Of a DNA stretch of 64,000 nt, positions 24,501 through 33,108 are shown one piece after another (the first letter of the stretch is position 1; each line of letters opens with the position of its first letter). The stretch is from assembly GCA_000721375.1 (NCBI GenBank), contig JOGW01000003.1, positions 124,001 to 188,000 of the forward strand, given 5' to 3'. This DNA is from Streptomyces sp. NRRL B-3428. GTDB taxonomy: Bacteria > Actinomycetota > Actinomycetes > Streptomycetales > Streptomycetaceae. A program made the translations under genes and the position numbers. The notes beneath the pieces were generated by a model. The model saw only the letters and a program-made list of their open reading frames with translations. It ran no database searches and was not told the DNA's origin.

Positions 24501-25165
24501 AGCCGGGCTGCGGCGGCCTCGGGGATCTTGCGGAGATCCGCGTTGCTGAGCTTGACGCCCTCGAGCGTGCGCAGGAGCTCCTGGTCGTAGGCGCGCAGGG
24601 TGTGCGGCTTGACCAGGTGCTCGGCGAGCTCCGAGTCGAGGGCGAGCAGATCGCTGACGAGGTCGGCGAAGGAGCGGGTGAGGTTCGGAAACGGGCCGGG
24701 GGCCTCGCGCAGCACGCGGGCGGCGAGCTGGAAGCGGGTGGCGTCGGCGAGCAGCCGGACCGTGGGCTCGATGCCGATGCGCAGACCGTGGTCGGTGAGG
24801 AGGCGTCCCGCGAAGGCGTGGTACGTGGAGATCACCGGTTCGCCCGGAGGGTTCTCGGTGTCGAAGGTCTCCAGGGCGTCCGGGTCGGTGATGCCGGCCT
24901 TGATCAGGGCGGTGCGGACCCGCTCGGCGAGCTCACCGGCCGCCTTGTTGGTGAAGGTGAGGCCGAGTACCTGCTCGGGGGCGACCTGCCCCGTGCCCAC
25001 CAGCCACACCACGCGGGCGGCCATCACCGTGGTCTTGCCGGAACCGGCGCCGGCCACGATCACCTGCGGGGCGGGCGGTGCGGTGATGCAGGCCGTCTGC
25101 TCCGGGGTGAACGGGATCCCGAGCAGCTCCTTGAGCTGGTCGGGGTGAGTGAGTCTTGCGGGCAC
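21578..25165 (-). CDS. adnB: AdnB-type helicase-nuclease subunit
   Basis: A 1195-residue UvrD-type motor with a C-terminal PD-(D/E)XK nuclease. Motor motifs: Walker A GAGSGKT (39-45), TFTNKAAGEL, DEYQDTSVAQR, VGDPCQAIYGWRGAS and LTAHKSKGLEWDVV. A Pro/Gly/Glu-rich linker of about 120 residues joins to the nuclease with RGTRFHAWVE, EIVDWKTG and QLAIYRLA. No Fe-S cysteines are present at the end, which separates it from AdnA. In mycobacteria the AdnA-AdnB heterodimer resects double-strand breaks; AdnB is the leading motor. Here the pair is split by a lipoprotein gene. Confidence 0.93.
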   Translation of the reverse strand: MPARLTHPDQLKELLGIPFTPEQTACITAPPAPQVIVAGAGSGKTTVMAARVVWLVGTGQVAPEQVLGLTFTNKAAGELAERVRTALIKAGITDPDALETFDTENPPGEPVISTYHAFAGRLLTDHGLRIGIEPTVRLLADATRFQLAARVLREAPGPFPNLTRSFADLVSDLLALDSELAEHLVKPHTLRAYDQELLRTLEGVKLSNADLRKIPEAAAARLELAELVGHYRSAKRGNDLLDFGDQIALSATLADTRPEVGEILRDEFRVVLLDEYQDTSVAQRILLSGLFGAGTGHPVTAVGDPCQAIYGWRGASVANLDDFPEHFAYADGRPANRFSLSENRRSGGRLLDLANTLAEPLRALHAGVEALRPAPGAERDGVVRIALTQTHAEELQWLADSIAHLVRTGKEPKDIAVLCRTAGDFAEIQGALVARDIPVEVVGLSGLLHLPEVADLVAVCEVLQDPGANASLVRILTGPRWRIGPRDLALLGRRARLLVHRAEDSPEDADARLAAAVEGVDPAEVVSLADALDTFLEAEPAHVDLPFSPDARVRFARLATELRELRRSLADPLMDVLHRVLAVTGLDVELSASPHALAARRRETLSNFLDAAASFASNDPAASLLAFLGFLRTAAQYEKGLDNALPGGENTVKVLTAHKSKGLEWDVVVVPGLVTGTFPSGQGREKWTAQAKVLPHALRGDAATLPEIGGWDSRGVKAFQEDMKDHQRTEELRLGYVTFTRPRSLLLGSGHWWGPTQKKKRGPSDFLTALYDHCVAGFGEIEVWAEEPSDEAENPALAESSAEHAWPLPLDDESLARRRAAAATVLAHLDALRAGEGRGHDEAHPASAGVPSDEAHEDGYDPEWPPEPEEDPEGSYPDEELAGDWEDLPRQRPGAAAADGPEAGAPQAAVPRGTDPSGSGGSGDHRSSGLRTRAQEPERGRGQEPHPAVPRARTPRTPEDLRTVASWDRDLEALATELRRSRRTVHDVPLPSSLSASQVLRLAGDPDGLARELARPMPRRPAPAARRGTRFHAWVESRFEALELPLIDPDELPGADAEIADEHDLAALKDAFEHTAYAHRTPYAIESTFQLALAGRVIRGRIDAVYRTETAEGVTYEIVDWKTGHGGSADPLQLAIYRLAWAEQQGVPVETVTAAFVFVRTGKVTHPERLPGREELERLLNPAPTAPAGNTHPLR

Positions 25166-25207
25166 GGGTCGAGGCTACTGGGGAGGACTGACAAACGGGG
25201 TACGCGC

Positions 25208-25234
25208 TGTCCCGGGGGCAGCGCCCCCGGGACA
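25208..25234 (-). terminator. terminator between the lipoprotein gene and adnB
   Basis: A perfect 12-bp stem (TGTCCCGGGGGC pairs 25208-25219 with 25223-25234) with loop AGC. It lies after the lipoprotein stop at 25243 and before the adnB start at 25165 on the minus strand. Confidence 0.7.
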
Positions 25235-25242
25235 CGGCAGCG

Positions 25243-25932
25243 TCAGCGTCCGGCAGCGGCGCGCTTCGCCTCGACCACCTCGGCCGCCGTCGGCGCCTTC
25301 ACCACGATGTTCTCGTCGAAGGACGAGAACGTCGCCGTGTTCTTCGAGGGGCCGTCCGTCATGATGCGCAGCACGTACGGCTTGCCCTCCGCGGCGATGT
25401 GGATCGTGACCTTGTTGCCCTGCTCCGTCTTCTCCAGGGTCGCCGTCGGCCGGCCCTCGATCTGCGCGTCCTTGCCGCGCGCCGCGCCCTTCAGCGCGTC
25501 CGGCTTGAACAGCGTCTCGATCCGGCAGGTGGTGGGCGCCGGCGCCTCTGCGGCCTTCACCCAACGGCCCGCCGCGGCCTTGGCCGCCGCCTCACTGCCG
25601 AGCACCGCCTTCATGAAGTCCGGGCCACCCTTGGAGTACGAGGCGCCGTCCGCGGTGACCGACTCGACCTGGCCGACCATCGGCAGCTCCATCGTCGTGT
25701 GGCAGGTACCGCTCTTGGCCACCTCGAAGGAGACCTTGGTGTGCTGGCCGCGCTGCTCGCCCTCCGTGGTCACCCGGAAGGACTTCGCGGACTTCATCGC
25801 CGCCATCGCCTCGTCCGCGATGGTGCCCGCGCTCTTGCCGTCGAAGGACTGCTGACCGCCGCCGCCCGAACAGCCCGCCAGGGCCAGGCCGATGACACCG
25901 ACTGCGGCAAGCGACTTCCCGTAAAGCCTCAT
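25243..25932 (-). CDS. secreted lipoprotein of unknown function (LppX/LprG-like size)
   Basis: A 229-residue protein with a signal peptide ending in the lipobox LALAGC (lipidated Cys21), then a GGGG linker and a beta-rich domain that starts QSFDGKSAGTIADEAMAAMK. The helix 'ADEAMAAMKSAKSFRV' and following strands resemble LppX/LprG-type lipid- or substrate-binding lipoproteins (inference from pattern only). A GGGAGGAA ribosome site lies 8 bases before the ATG. It sits between adnA and adnB; in mycobacteria that gap is not filled. A strong terminator follows. Confidence 0.8.
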   Translation of the reverse strand: MRLYGKSLAAVGVIGLALAGCSGGGGQQSFDGKSAGTIADEAMAAMKSAKSFRVTTEGEQRGQHTKVSFEVAKSGTCHTTMELPMVGQVESVTADGASYSKGGPDFMKAVLGSEAAAKAAAGRWVKAAEAPAPTTCRIETLFKPDALKGAARGKDAQIEGRPTATLEKTEQGNKVTIHIAAEGKPYVLRIMTDGPSKNTATFSSFDENIVVKAPTAAEVVEAKRAAAGR

Positions 25933-26009
25933 TTATCCAATTCCTCCCGTTATCTGTTGTGAGTCACGGGGACCCTAACGGGAGATTTCGGACACGACGG
26001 TGCACACGC

Positions 26010-29000
26010 TCACTCGACGATGTGACGCCCCTCCGGACGGGCGCTGCACGACGCCTGGAACGAGCAGTGGCCGCAGTGCTGTCCCGAGGACGGCGTGAAG
26101 CGTTCGTCGAGCACCTTGCCCGCGGCGTTGGCGAGCAGATCGCCCACCCACTCGCCCTCCACGAGCGGGCCCTGGGCCTGGACGCGGGGCAGCGCCTCGC
26201 CGCCTTCGCGCTTGGGGGCCGGCTGGCGCAGATGGACCAGCTCGGCGCCGCCCGGCAGCGGGCGCTCACCGTCGAAGGCCTCGTCGAGCGCGCCCTCGCG
26301 CACCGCCAACTGGTAGACGGCGAGCTGCGGATGGCGCTCCACCTCGGCCATGGTCGGCGCGTTCTTGCCGGTCTTGAAGTCGACGACGTAGGCGCGGCCC
26401 TGCGCGTCCGTCTCGACGCGGTCCATGGAGCCGCGGATGCGTACCTCCACATCGCCCGTCTCCAGGGTCACGTCGAAGCCGTGCTCGGTGGCCACCGGTG
26501 TACGGGCCGCGTTGGAGTCGACGTGCCAGTGCAGGAAGCGCTCCAAGGCGACCCGGGCGTTCTGCTTCTCCTGCGCCGACTTCCAGGGGGCGTCGAAGGA
26601 GAGCGCGTCCCACACGGTGTCGAGGCGGGCCATGAGGACGTCGAGGTCCGCGGGCGTACGGCCGGAGGCGACCTCGTCGGCGAGTACGTGGACCACGTTG
26701 CCGAAGCCCTGTGCGGCGGTCGCGGGCGCGTCGGCCTTCACCTCGCGCCCCAAAAACCACTGCAGGGAGCAGGTGTTGGCGAGCTGGTCGAGCGCACTGC
26801 CGGAGAGCGCCACCGGCCGGTCGCGGTCGCGCAGCGGGACCTTGCTGTGGGTGGGCTCGTACATGCCCCACCAGCGGTACGGATGCGCCGAGGGCACGAG
26901 CGGGCGGCCGTCCTCGTCGCTGAGCGCGGCGAGCTTGGCGAGGCGTACGGCGGCGGCCTCGCGCAGTTCCTCGGAGGCGCGCGGGTCGACGGTCGTCGCG
27001 CGCAGTTCGGCGACCAGCGAGGCGACGGAGAGGGGGCGGCGGGGGCGGGACGTTATGTCCTTCGCCTCGACGCCGAGTTCGGTGAGGAAGCGCGAAGGCT
27101 GGTCGCCGTCCTCGGCCGGTGCCTTCACGGCCGTGACGACCAGACGCTCGCCGGCGCGGGTCGCGGCCACGTAGAAGAGCCTTCGTTCCTCGGCGAGCAG
27201 CGCGCCGGGGGTGAGCGGGTCGGCGAGTCCGTCGCGGCCGATGCGGTCGGCTTCGAGCAGCGAGCCGCGGCGGCGCAGGTCCGGCCAGAGCCCCTCCTGC
27301 ACCCCGGCGACCACGACGAGCCGCCACTGCAGGCCCTTGGAGCGGTGCGCGGTCATCAGGCGTACGGCGTCGGGGCGCACGGTCCGCTTCGTGAGGGTGT
27401 CCGCGGCGATGTCCTCGGCCTCGGCCTCCTCCAGGAAGTTGAGGGCGCCGCGCCCGCCCGTGCGCTCCTCGGCGCGCGCGGCGGTCGCGAACAGGGCGCA
27501 CACGGCGTCGAGATCACGGTCCGCGTTCCGCCCCGCGGCGCCGCCCCGGTACGAGGCGCGCTCCAGACGCATCGGCCACGGGGTCCCGTCCCACAGCTCC
27601 CACAGCGCGTCCTCCGCCGTGCCTTGGCCGGCGAGCAGCTCACGCGTCCTGAGCAGCAGCGCACCGAGCCGCTGGGCGCCCTTCGCGTACGCGGGGTCGT
27701 GCGCGGCGAGCCGCTCCGGCTCGGCGAGGGCGCGGGCGAGCAGTTCGTCGGAGGGCCGCGGGGTCCGGTTGCCTCCGGCCCGCTCCTCGTCACGCAGGGC
27801 GCGGCCGAGACGGCGCAGGTCGGCGGGGTCCATGCCGGCGAGGGGGGAGGTGAGGAGAGTGAGGGCTGTTTCGGTGGAAAGCCAGGACGGGGTCAGGTCT
27901 ACGTCTGCGGCTTCCTCTTCGCGTACGGCTTCATCGCCTTCATCGCGTACGGCTTCATCGCTCCCGTCCCGTACGGCCTCGTCATCCCGTACGCCGTCCT
28001 CGCGCTCCGAAAGCACCGCCTCCGCCACCGCCCGCAGGGCGAGCAGCAGGGTCGCGACGGCCGGTTCCTGGCGCAGTGCGAGGTCGTCGCCGTCGATCTC
28101 CAGGGGGACGCCGGCCGCCGTCAGGGTGCGGCGGACGCCCGGGATCGTACGGGCGCCCGCGCGGACCAGGACCGCCATCTCGGACCACGGGATGCCGTCC
28201 TCCAGGTGCGCGCGGCGCAACAGGTCGGCGATGTTGTCCAGTTCGGTGCCCGGGGTCGGATACGTGTAGACCTCGACGGTCCCGCCCTCGCGTACGGCCG
28301 TCAGTTCACGATGGCGGCGGACCTTGTCGACGGGCAGGCGGGGCAGCGGCATCCGGCGGGTGAGCAGGCGCGTCGCGTCGAGCAGACCGGCGCCCGAGCG
28401 GCGGGACGTGGTGAGGACCGCGACGGGGGCCGGGCGGCCGTCCTTGCGGGGGAAGGCGTCGGGGAAGTCCAGGATGCCGTTCACGTCCGAGCCGCGGAAC
28501 GCGTAGATCGACTGGTCCGGGTCGCCGAAGGTGATCAGCGAGCGGCCGTCCCCGGCGAGGGCCTGGAGGAGTCGGACCTGCGAGGGGTCGGTGTCCTGGT
28601 ACTCGTCGACGAACACGGCGTCGTAGCGCACCGCGAGCTGCGCCGCGACGTCCGGGAGGCGGGCGAGAAGGACCGCGCGGTGGACGAGTTCGGCGTAGTC
28701 GAGGACGCCCTGCGCGTCGAGGACGTCGAGGTATTCGGCGAGGAAGCCGGCCGCCGCGTCCCAGTCGGGGCGGCCGATCCGGCGGGCGAAGTCGGCGAGC
28801 GCGTCCGGGCCGAGGCCCAGTTCGCGGCTGCGGGCGAGCACGGAACGGACCTCGTCGGCGAAGCCGCGGGTGGTGAGACAGGCGCGCAGGTCCTCGGGCC
28901 AGCGGATCCTGGCATGGCCCGCGGCGGCCAGTTCCAGCTCGCCTTCGAGCAGTTCGCGGACCATCACGTCCTGCTCGGGGCCGGAGAGCAGCCGCAGCGG

Positions 29001-29405
29001 GTTGACGAAGAGGTCCACGTCCTGGTGGGCGCGGACCAGGGCGTAACAGAACGAGTGGAAGGTGGAGGCCTGCGGGGCCCGTACGCCGCCGATGCGCAGG
29101 GCCATCCGGTCGCGCAGTTCGACGGCGGCCTTGCGGCTGAAGGTGAGGACCAGGATCCGCTCGGGGTCGGCGCCGTCCTCGATGCGCTTGCTGACCGCCT
29201 CGACCAACGTGGTCGTCTTTCCGGTGCCCGGTCCCGCGAGCACCAGAAGTGGACCGCCTTCATGGTCAACCACCGCGCGCTGGCTTGCGTCAAGACGAGG
29301 GGGATCCACTCGCGGCGGCCGGGTACGCACCAGCCGGTACGCGCCAGGGTTCCCCGGACGCGTCACAGCGTCCGGAGCACGCCGGTCGGAAGTGGAGGAG
29401 CTCAC
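26010..29405 (-). CDS. adnA: AdnA-type helicase-nuclease subunit with Fe-S cysteines
   Basis: 1131 residues from the GTG at 29405 (an earlier ATG at 29480 is less likely). The motor has Walker A GPGTGKT (58-64), TFSRKAAVEL, DEYQDTDPSQ, FGDPDQSIYAFRGSD and LMTAHRSKGLQWR. The C-terminal nuclease has YVVDFKTGKN and QLAVYQLA, and four cysteines (NTCSLQWF and the final HCGHCSFQASC) that fit the [4Fe-4S] staple of AddB/AdnA-type nucleases. An in-frame acidic repeat (about residues 465-505) interrupts the motor. It is upstream of the lipoprotein and adnB on the same strand, with a lipoprotein inserted between the two subunits. Confidence 0.93.
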   Translation of the reverse strand: MSSSTSDRRAPDAVTRPGNPGAYRLVRTRPPRVDPPRLDASQRAVVDHEGGPLLVLAGPGTGKTTTLVEAVSKRIEDGADPERILVLTFSRKAAVELRDRMALRIGGVRAPQASTFHSFCYALVRAHQDVDLFVNPLRLLSGPEQDVMVRELLEGELELAAAGHARIRWPEDLRACLTTRGFADEVRSVLARSRELGLGPDALADFARRIGRPDWDAAAGFLAEYLDVLDAQGVLDYAELVHRAVLLARLPDVAAQLAVRYDAVFVDEYQDTDPSQVRLLQALAGDGRSLITFGDPDQSIYAFRGSDVNGILDFPDAFPRKDGRPAPVAVLTTSRRSGAGLLDATRLLTRRMPLPRLPVDKVRRHRELTAVREGGTVEVYTYPTPGTELDNIADLLRRAHLEDGIPWSEMAVLVRAGARTIPGVRRTLTAAGVPLEIDGDDLALRQEPAVATLLLALRAVAEAVLSEREDGVRDDEAVRDGSDEAVRDEGDEAVREEEAADVDLTPSWLSTETALTLLTSPLAGMDPADLRRLGRALRDEERAGGNRTPRPSDELLARALAEPERLAAHDPAYAKGAQRLGALLLRTRELLAGQGTAEDALWELWDGTPWPMRLERASYRGGAAGRNADRDLDAVCALFATAARAEERTGGRGALNFLEEAEAEDIAADTLTKRTVRPDAVRLMTAHRSKGLQWRLVVVAGVQEGLWPDLRRRGSLLEADRIGRDGLADPLTPGALLAEERRLFYVAATRAGERLVVTAVKAPAEDGDQPSRFLTELGVEAKDITSRPRRPLSVASLVAELRATTVDPRASEELREAAAVRLAKLAALSDEDGRPLVPSAHPYRWWGMYEPTHSKVPLRDRDRPVALSGSALDQLANTCSLQWFLGREVKADAPATAAQGFGNVVHVLADEVASGRTPADLDVLMARLDTVWDALSFDAPWKSAQEKQNARVALERFLHWHVDSNAARTPVATEHGFDVTLETGDVEVRIRGSMDRVETDAQGRAYVVDFKTGKNAPTMAEVERHPQLAVYQLAVREGALDEAFDGERPLPGGAELVHLRQPAPKREGGEALPRVQAQGPLVEGEWVGDLLANAAGKVLDERFTPSSGQHCGHCSFQASCSARPEGRHIVE
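27890..28010 (-). repeat. short tandem repeat coding DEAVRD-type units inside adnA
   Basis: The unit GAYGAAGCCGTACGCGA recurs about three to four times with variants and keeps frame, coding DDEAVRDG, SDEAVRDE, GDEAVREE. It lies in a surface-type loop of the motor and makes the protein longer than mycobacterial AdnA. Confidence 0.8.
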
Positions 29406-29743
29406 GTGGATCGCCGGTCCTGGTGGGTGTACTGGGTGGGAAGCGGTTACAGGGTGGAAAGCGGTGACTGTGGCGGTCACCGTCGGGTGATCGTGATGGG
29501 GTCCGCGGGGGCGGTGGCAACGCGGTGACTGCCGCGCCCGACGCTACGCCAGTGCGGCCGCGAGTCGTCCCGCTTCCCGTGGTTCTCGCCCCTGGCCTGC
29601 GCGAACGCCGTATCCTGACCCGGCCTCACAGCCTGGTCGCGCCCCGGCCCCGCAGCCTGGTCGCGACCGTGCGCCGCGGCCCGGCCACCCTTCCCCCGGA
29701 CGGACCCGCCATCGCCCCTGTGACCGGCGGATGTCGGAAGCTG
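29406..29743. other. 338-bp region without a convincing gene
   Basis: It lies upstream of adnA and downstream of the alkyltransferase-like gene, with no frame showing streptomycete codon bias together with a ribosome site. It holds a repeated CAGCCTGGTCGCG (two copies, about 29628 and 29650) and an inverted repeat GGTGAC-N7-GTCACC (29463-29481). It presumably carries the adnA promoter. Confidence 0.6.
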
Positions 29744-30130
29744 TCATGTGTGAGTGGGCCCCTCGGGAGGTGCGCCGTCCCAGCGCGCCCGTCGCATGTC
29801 GAGCCGTTGGCTGCCGTCCGCGGCCGAGCGCAGCGGTGTGGCCTCCACCCGGTAGTGCTCGAGCGCGCGCCGTTCGTGGCCCGGCAGCAGCACCCCGTCC
29901 GAGCGCACCACGCGCCACCACGGGACCGGGCTGCCGTAGAGCGCCATCACCCGGCCGACCTGCCGGGGGCCACCCTCGCCCAGCCACTCCGCCACATCGC
30001 CGTACGTCATGACCTTGCCCGGCGGGATCCGCTCGGCGACTTCGAGCACCCGCTCGACGTACTCGGGGAGCTCAGGGATCTCGGAGGTCCCGGGGATCTC
30101 GGGAGGCGGCTGCTGGCTCATCCGCTCCAT
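29744..30130 (-). CDS. alkyltransferase-like (ATL) DNA repair protein
   Basis: 128 residues from ATG 30130; ATG 30121, three codons later, is an alternative. It is homologous to the C-terminal domain of O6-methylguanine-DNA methyltransferase, with the DNA-binding VMTYGDVAEWLG and GPRQVGRVMALYG blocks, but the active-site PCHRV is PWWRVV (Trp at 71). ATL proteins bind O6-alkylguanine without transfer and direct it to nucleotide excision repair. It is divergent from the next gene by about 160 bp. An MGMT-like gene in the same position relative to adnAB is recalled for mycobacteria (Rv3204). Confidence 0.9.
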   Translation of the reverse strand: MERMSQQPPPEIPGTSEIPELPEYVERVLEVAERIPPGKVMTYGDVAEWLGEGGPRQVGRVMALYGSPVPWWRVVRSDGVLLPGHERRALEHYRVEATPLRSAADGSQRLDMRRARWDGAPPEGPTHT

Positions 30131-30291
30131 GGTGCCGTACGCCACCGACAGTGCGGGCGGCTCATGGGGGCGGGTACCAAGCGGCAAGGGGCGGGCAAAC
30201 TCTCACAACACCGGCACACCGTGCCTCCTGATTGCACCCTGATGCCCCCTGACGTCGGTGGCTCATGCCACCATCATCCGGGCGGTGACTG

Positions 30292-33108
30292 GTGATACGA
30301 GATCAAAAAGCGACGGAATCAGATGGTGTGCAGGGAGCGGAGCCCTCTGAGGGCACCGGGTCCACTGCCGCTTCGCCGCGCCCTGACGGCGCTTCTCCCG
30401 ACGCCTCGTCCCGCCCGGACCCGTACGAGATGCAGCCGATCGAACCCGCCGAGGCAGTGAGCGCTTCCCAGAACAACGGCGCACGAGCCGCCGACGGGCA
30501 CGAGCCCGAGCATGAGCACGAGCCGGCCGAGGAACACGCCGACCGGGTAGAGGGCGACGAACCGCTGCTGCCCGCCCGCGTGCACCGGCCCTCCGACCTG
30601 ATGCGGCTGCTCGTCGGCATCCTGTCCATCGCTCTGCTGCTCGCCGTCGCCACGTTCGCGCACGGGACGACCACCGGCCTCGAGGACGACATCTCCAAGC
30701 GGACCGGGGAAGCGCCGGATCTGCTGATCAAGTTCGCGGGTCTGGCGTCCAGCATCGCGGTGCTGCTCGTACCCGTGGCGTTCGCGATCGAGCGGCTGAT
30801 CAAACGGGACGGGCTCAGGATCGCCGACGGTGTGCTCGCGGCGGTGCTCGCGCACGGGGTCACCCTCGCCACCGATCTGTGGGTCGCGCAGGCCGCGCCC
30901 GAGTCCGTACGGGACGCGCTGACCCGCTTGAACGAGGCGGGGGAGCTGACCGATCCGGTGCACGGCTATCTCGCGCCGGTGATCGCGTACATGACGGCGG
31001 TCGGGCTCTCGCGAAGACCACGGTGGCGGGTGCTGCTGTGGGTGGTGCTGCTGCTCGACGCGCTCTCGATGCTGGTGGCCGGGTACACCACCCCGTTCTC
31101 GATCATCCTGACCGTGCTGATCGGCTGGTCGGTGGCGTACGGGACCTTGTACGCGGTCGGTTCGCCCAACGTCCGGCCCACCGCGCACAACCTGTTGAGC
31201 GGTCTTCGGCACGTCGGCTTCAAGCCGGTGAGCGCGGCGCGGGCGGAGGAGCGCTCGGACGCGCCGGAGAGCGGTGACCGGGGCCGGCACTACTTCGTGA
31301 CGCTGGAGGACGGACCACCCCTCGACATCACGGTGGTCGACCGCGAACAGCAGGCCCATGGCTTCTTCTACCGGGTCTGGCGGCGCCTCACCCTGCGCAC
31401 GCTGACCACCCGCCGTTCACTGCTCTCGCTGCGCCAGGCACTCGAACAGGAGGCGCTGCTCGCATACGCGGCGATCGCGGCGGGCGCCAACGCGCCCAAA
31501 CTGATCGCCACCTCCGAGCTCGGTCCGGACGCCGTGATGCTCGTGTACGAGCACACGGGCGGGCGCTCTCTCGACTCACTGCCTGACGACGGGATCACCG
31601 ACGACCTGATGCGCGACACCTGGCGGCAGGTGAAGGCGCTGCAGTCGCGGCGGATCGCGCATCGGCGGCTCGCCGGCGACGCGATTTTGGTGGATCGTTC
31701 CGGCAAGGTGATCATCACCGATCTGCGCGGTGGGGAGATCGCCGCCGGGGATCTCCTCCTGCGCATGGACATCGCGCAGCTGCTGACGACTTTCGGGCTG
31801 CGGGTGGGGGCGGAGCGGGCTGTCGGGGTGGCCGTCGGCGTGCTCGGCGGCGACACCGTTGCCGACTGTCTGCCGCTGCTCCAGCCGATCGCGCTGTCGC
31901 GCTCGACGCGGGCGATGCTGCGCAAGCTCGGCCGGGAGCGGGCGGAGCGGGAGCGGGAGGCCGTGCTCGAGGCTTCGCGGCTTGCGAAGGAGGCACGGGC
32001 CGCCGACTCGGGCGACGAGGATCTCGTCCGTAAGAGCAGCAAAGCCGAGCGGCAGGCGGAGAAGCGGGCCGTCGACGAGGCCCTCGACGGGGCTCGTGAG
32101 GAGGATCTGCTCACCCAGATCCGCCACCAGGTACTCGCCATCCGTCCGCAGGCGCCGGTCGAGCCGGCCCAGTTGGAGCGGATCAAGCCGCGCACGCTGA
32201 TCAGCTGGATCGCGGGCGCGTTCGCCGCGTACTTCCTGTTCGGCCAGCTGACCAAGTTCGAGTTCGACAAGTTGCAGAACGCCGAGTGGGGCTGGGTGGC
32301 AGCCGCGGTCGCGTTCTCCGCGCTCAGCTATCTGGCCGCGGCCATGAGCCTGCTCGGCTTCGTACCGGAGCGGGTGCCGCTGCTGCGGACCATCGCGGCA
32401 CAAGTGGCCGGGTCCTTCGTGAAGGTGGTGGCACCGGCCGCGGTCGGTGGAGTGGCCCTCAACACGCGCTTCCTGCAGCGGGCCGGGGTGCGCTCGGGGC
32501 TCGCGGTGGCGAGCGTCGGGGCCTCCCAGCTGTTCGGGCTCGGGGCGCACATTCTGCTGCTCCTGACGTTCGGCTATCTGACCGGGACCGAGAACAAGGC
32601 GGATCTCACGCCGTCCCGCGCGGTGATCGCCGGGCTACTCACGGCCGCGGTGCTCGTCCTCGTGGTGACCGCGGTGCCGTTCCTGCGGAAGTTCGTGTCC
32701 ACGCGGGTGCGCTCGCTCTTCGCGGGTGTCGTGCCGCGCATGCTGGACGTGCTGCAGCGGCCGCAGAAGCTGCTCACGGGCATCGGCGGAATGCTGCTCC
32801 TGACGGCGTCCTTCGTGATGTGTCTGTACGCGTGTCTGGTGGCGTTCGGCGCGGATGCGTCCTCGGTGAGCCTGGCCGGGGTAGCCGTGGCGTTCCTCGC
32901 GGGCAACGCGATCGGATCGGCGGCGCCGACGCCAGGTGGTGTGGGCGCGGTGGAGATCGCGCTCTCCGGTTTCCTGTTGTTCTCCGCCGGTGTACCGACG
33001 GAGATCGCCGGGCCGGCGGTGCTGCTCTACCGACTGCTCACGCTGTGGCTGCCGGTCCTCCCCGGATGGCTGGCGTTCAACCACCTCACCCGTAAGGGCG
33101 CGCTCTAG
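30292..33108 (+). CDS. membrane protein: N-terminal helices, degenerate kinase-like domain, LPG-synthase/UPF0104-type flippase domain
   Basis: 938 residues if the GTG at 30292 is used; the first about 95 are disordered and acidic, so a later start is possible. Segments: about six helices (residues 105-300), a soluble APH/ABC1-like fold (about 325-540), a charged helix, and about eight helices of the lysylphosphatidylglycerol synthase TM/UPF0104 type (about 635-938). In the kinase fold the catalytic loop reads HRRLAGDAILVD in place of HxDLxxxN, and DFG is DLR, so it is probably a pseudokinase. The C-terminal domain fits lipid flipping. It ends sharing CTAG with the convergent YwiC-like gene. 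Confidence 0.83.
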   Translation: MIRDQKATESDGVQGAEPSEGTGSTAASPRPDGASPDASSRPDPYEMQPIEPAEAVSASQNNGARAADGHEPEHEHEPAEEHADRVEGDEPLLPARVHRPSDLMRLLVGILSIALLLAVATFAHGTTTGLEDDISKRTGEAPDLLIKFAGLASSIAVLLVPVAFAIERLIKRDGLRIADGVLAAVLAHGVTLATDLWVAQAAPESVRDALTRLNEAGELTDPVHGYLAPVIAYMTAVGLSRRPRWRVLLWVVLLLDALSMLVAGYTTPFSIILTVLIGWSVAYGTLYAVGSPNVRPTAHNLLSGLRHVGFKPVSAARAEERSDAPESGDRGRHYFVTLEDGPPLDITVVDREQQAHGFFYRVWRRLTLRTLTTRRSLLSLRQALEQEALLAYAAIAAGANAPKLIATSELGPDAVMLVYEHTGGRSLDSLPDDGITDDLMRDTWRQVKALQSRRIAHRRLAGDAILVDRSGKVIITDLRGGEIAAGDLLLRMDIAQLLTTFGLRVGAERAVGVAVGVLGGDTVADCLPLLQPIALSRSTRAMLRKLGRERAEREREAVLEASRLAKEARAADSGDEDLVRKSSKAERQAEKRAVDEALDGAREEDLLTQIRHQVLAIRPQAPVEPAQLERIKPRTLISWIAGAFAAYFLFGQLTKFEFDKLQNAEWGWVAAAVAFSALSYLAAAMSLLGFVPERVPLLRTIAAQVAGSFVKVVAPAAVGGVALNTRFLQRAGVRSGLAVASVGASQLFGLGAHILLLLTFGYLTGTENKADLTPSRAVIAGLLTAAVLVLVVTAVPFLRKFVSTRVRSLFAGVVPRMLDVLQRPQKLLTGIGGMLLLTASFVMCLYACLVAFGADASSVSLAGVAVAFLAGNAIGSAAPTPGGVGAVEIALSGFLLFSAGVPTEIAGPAVLLYRLLTLWLPVLPGWLAFNHLTRKGAL

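Noticed and set aside
29463..29481. GGTGAC-N7-GTCACC before adnA as a BldD site
   Set aside because: It is symmetric but does not fit the BldD consensus well enough to name the regulator.
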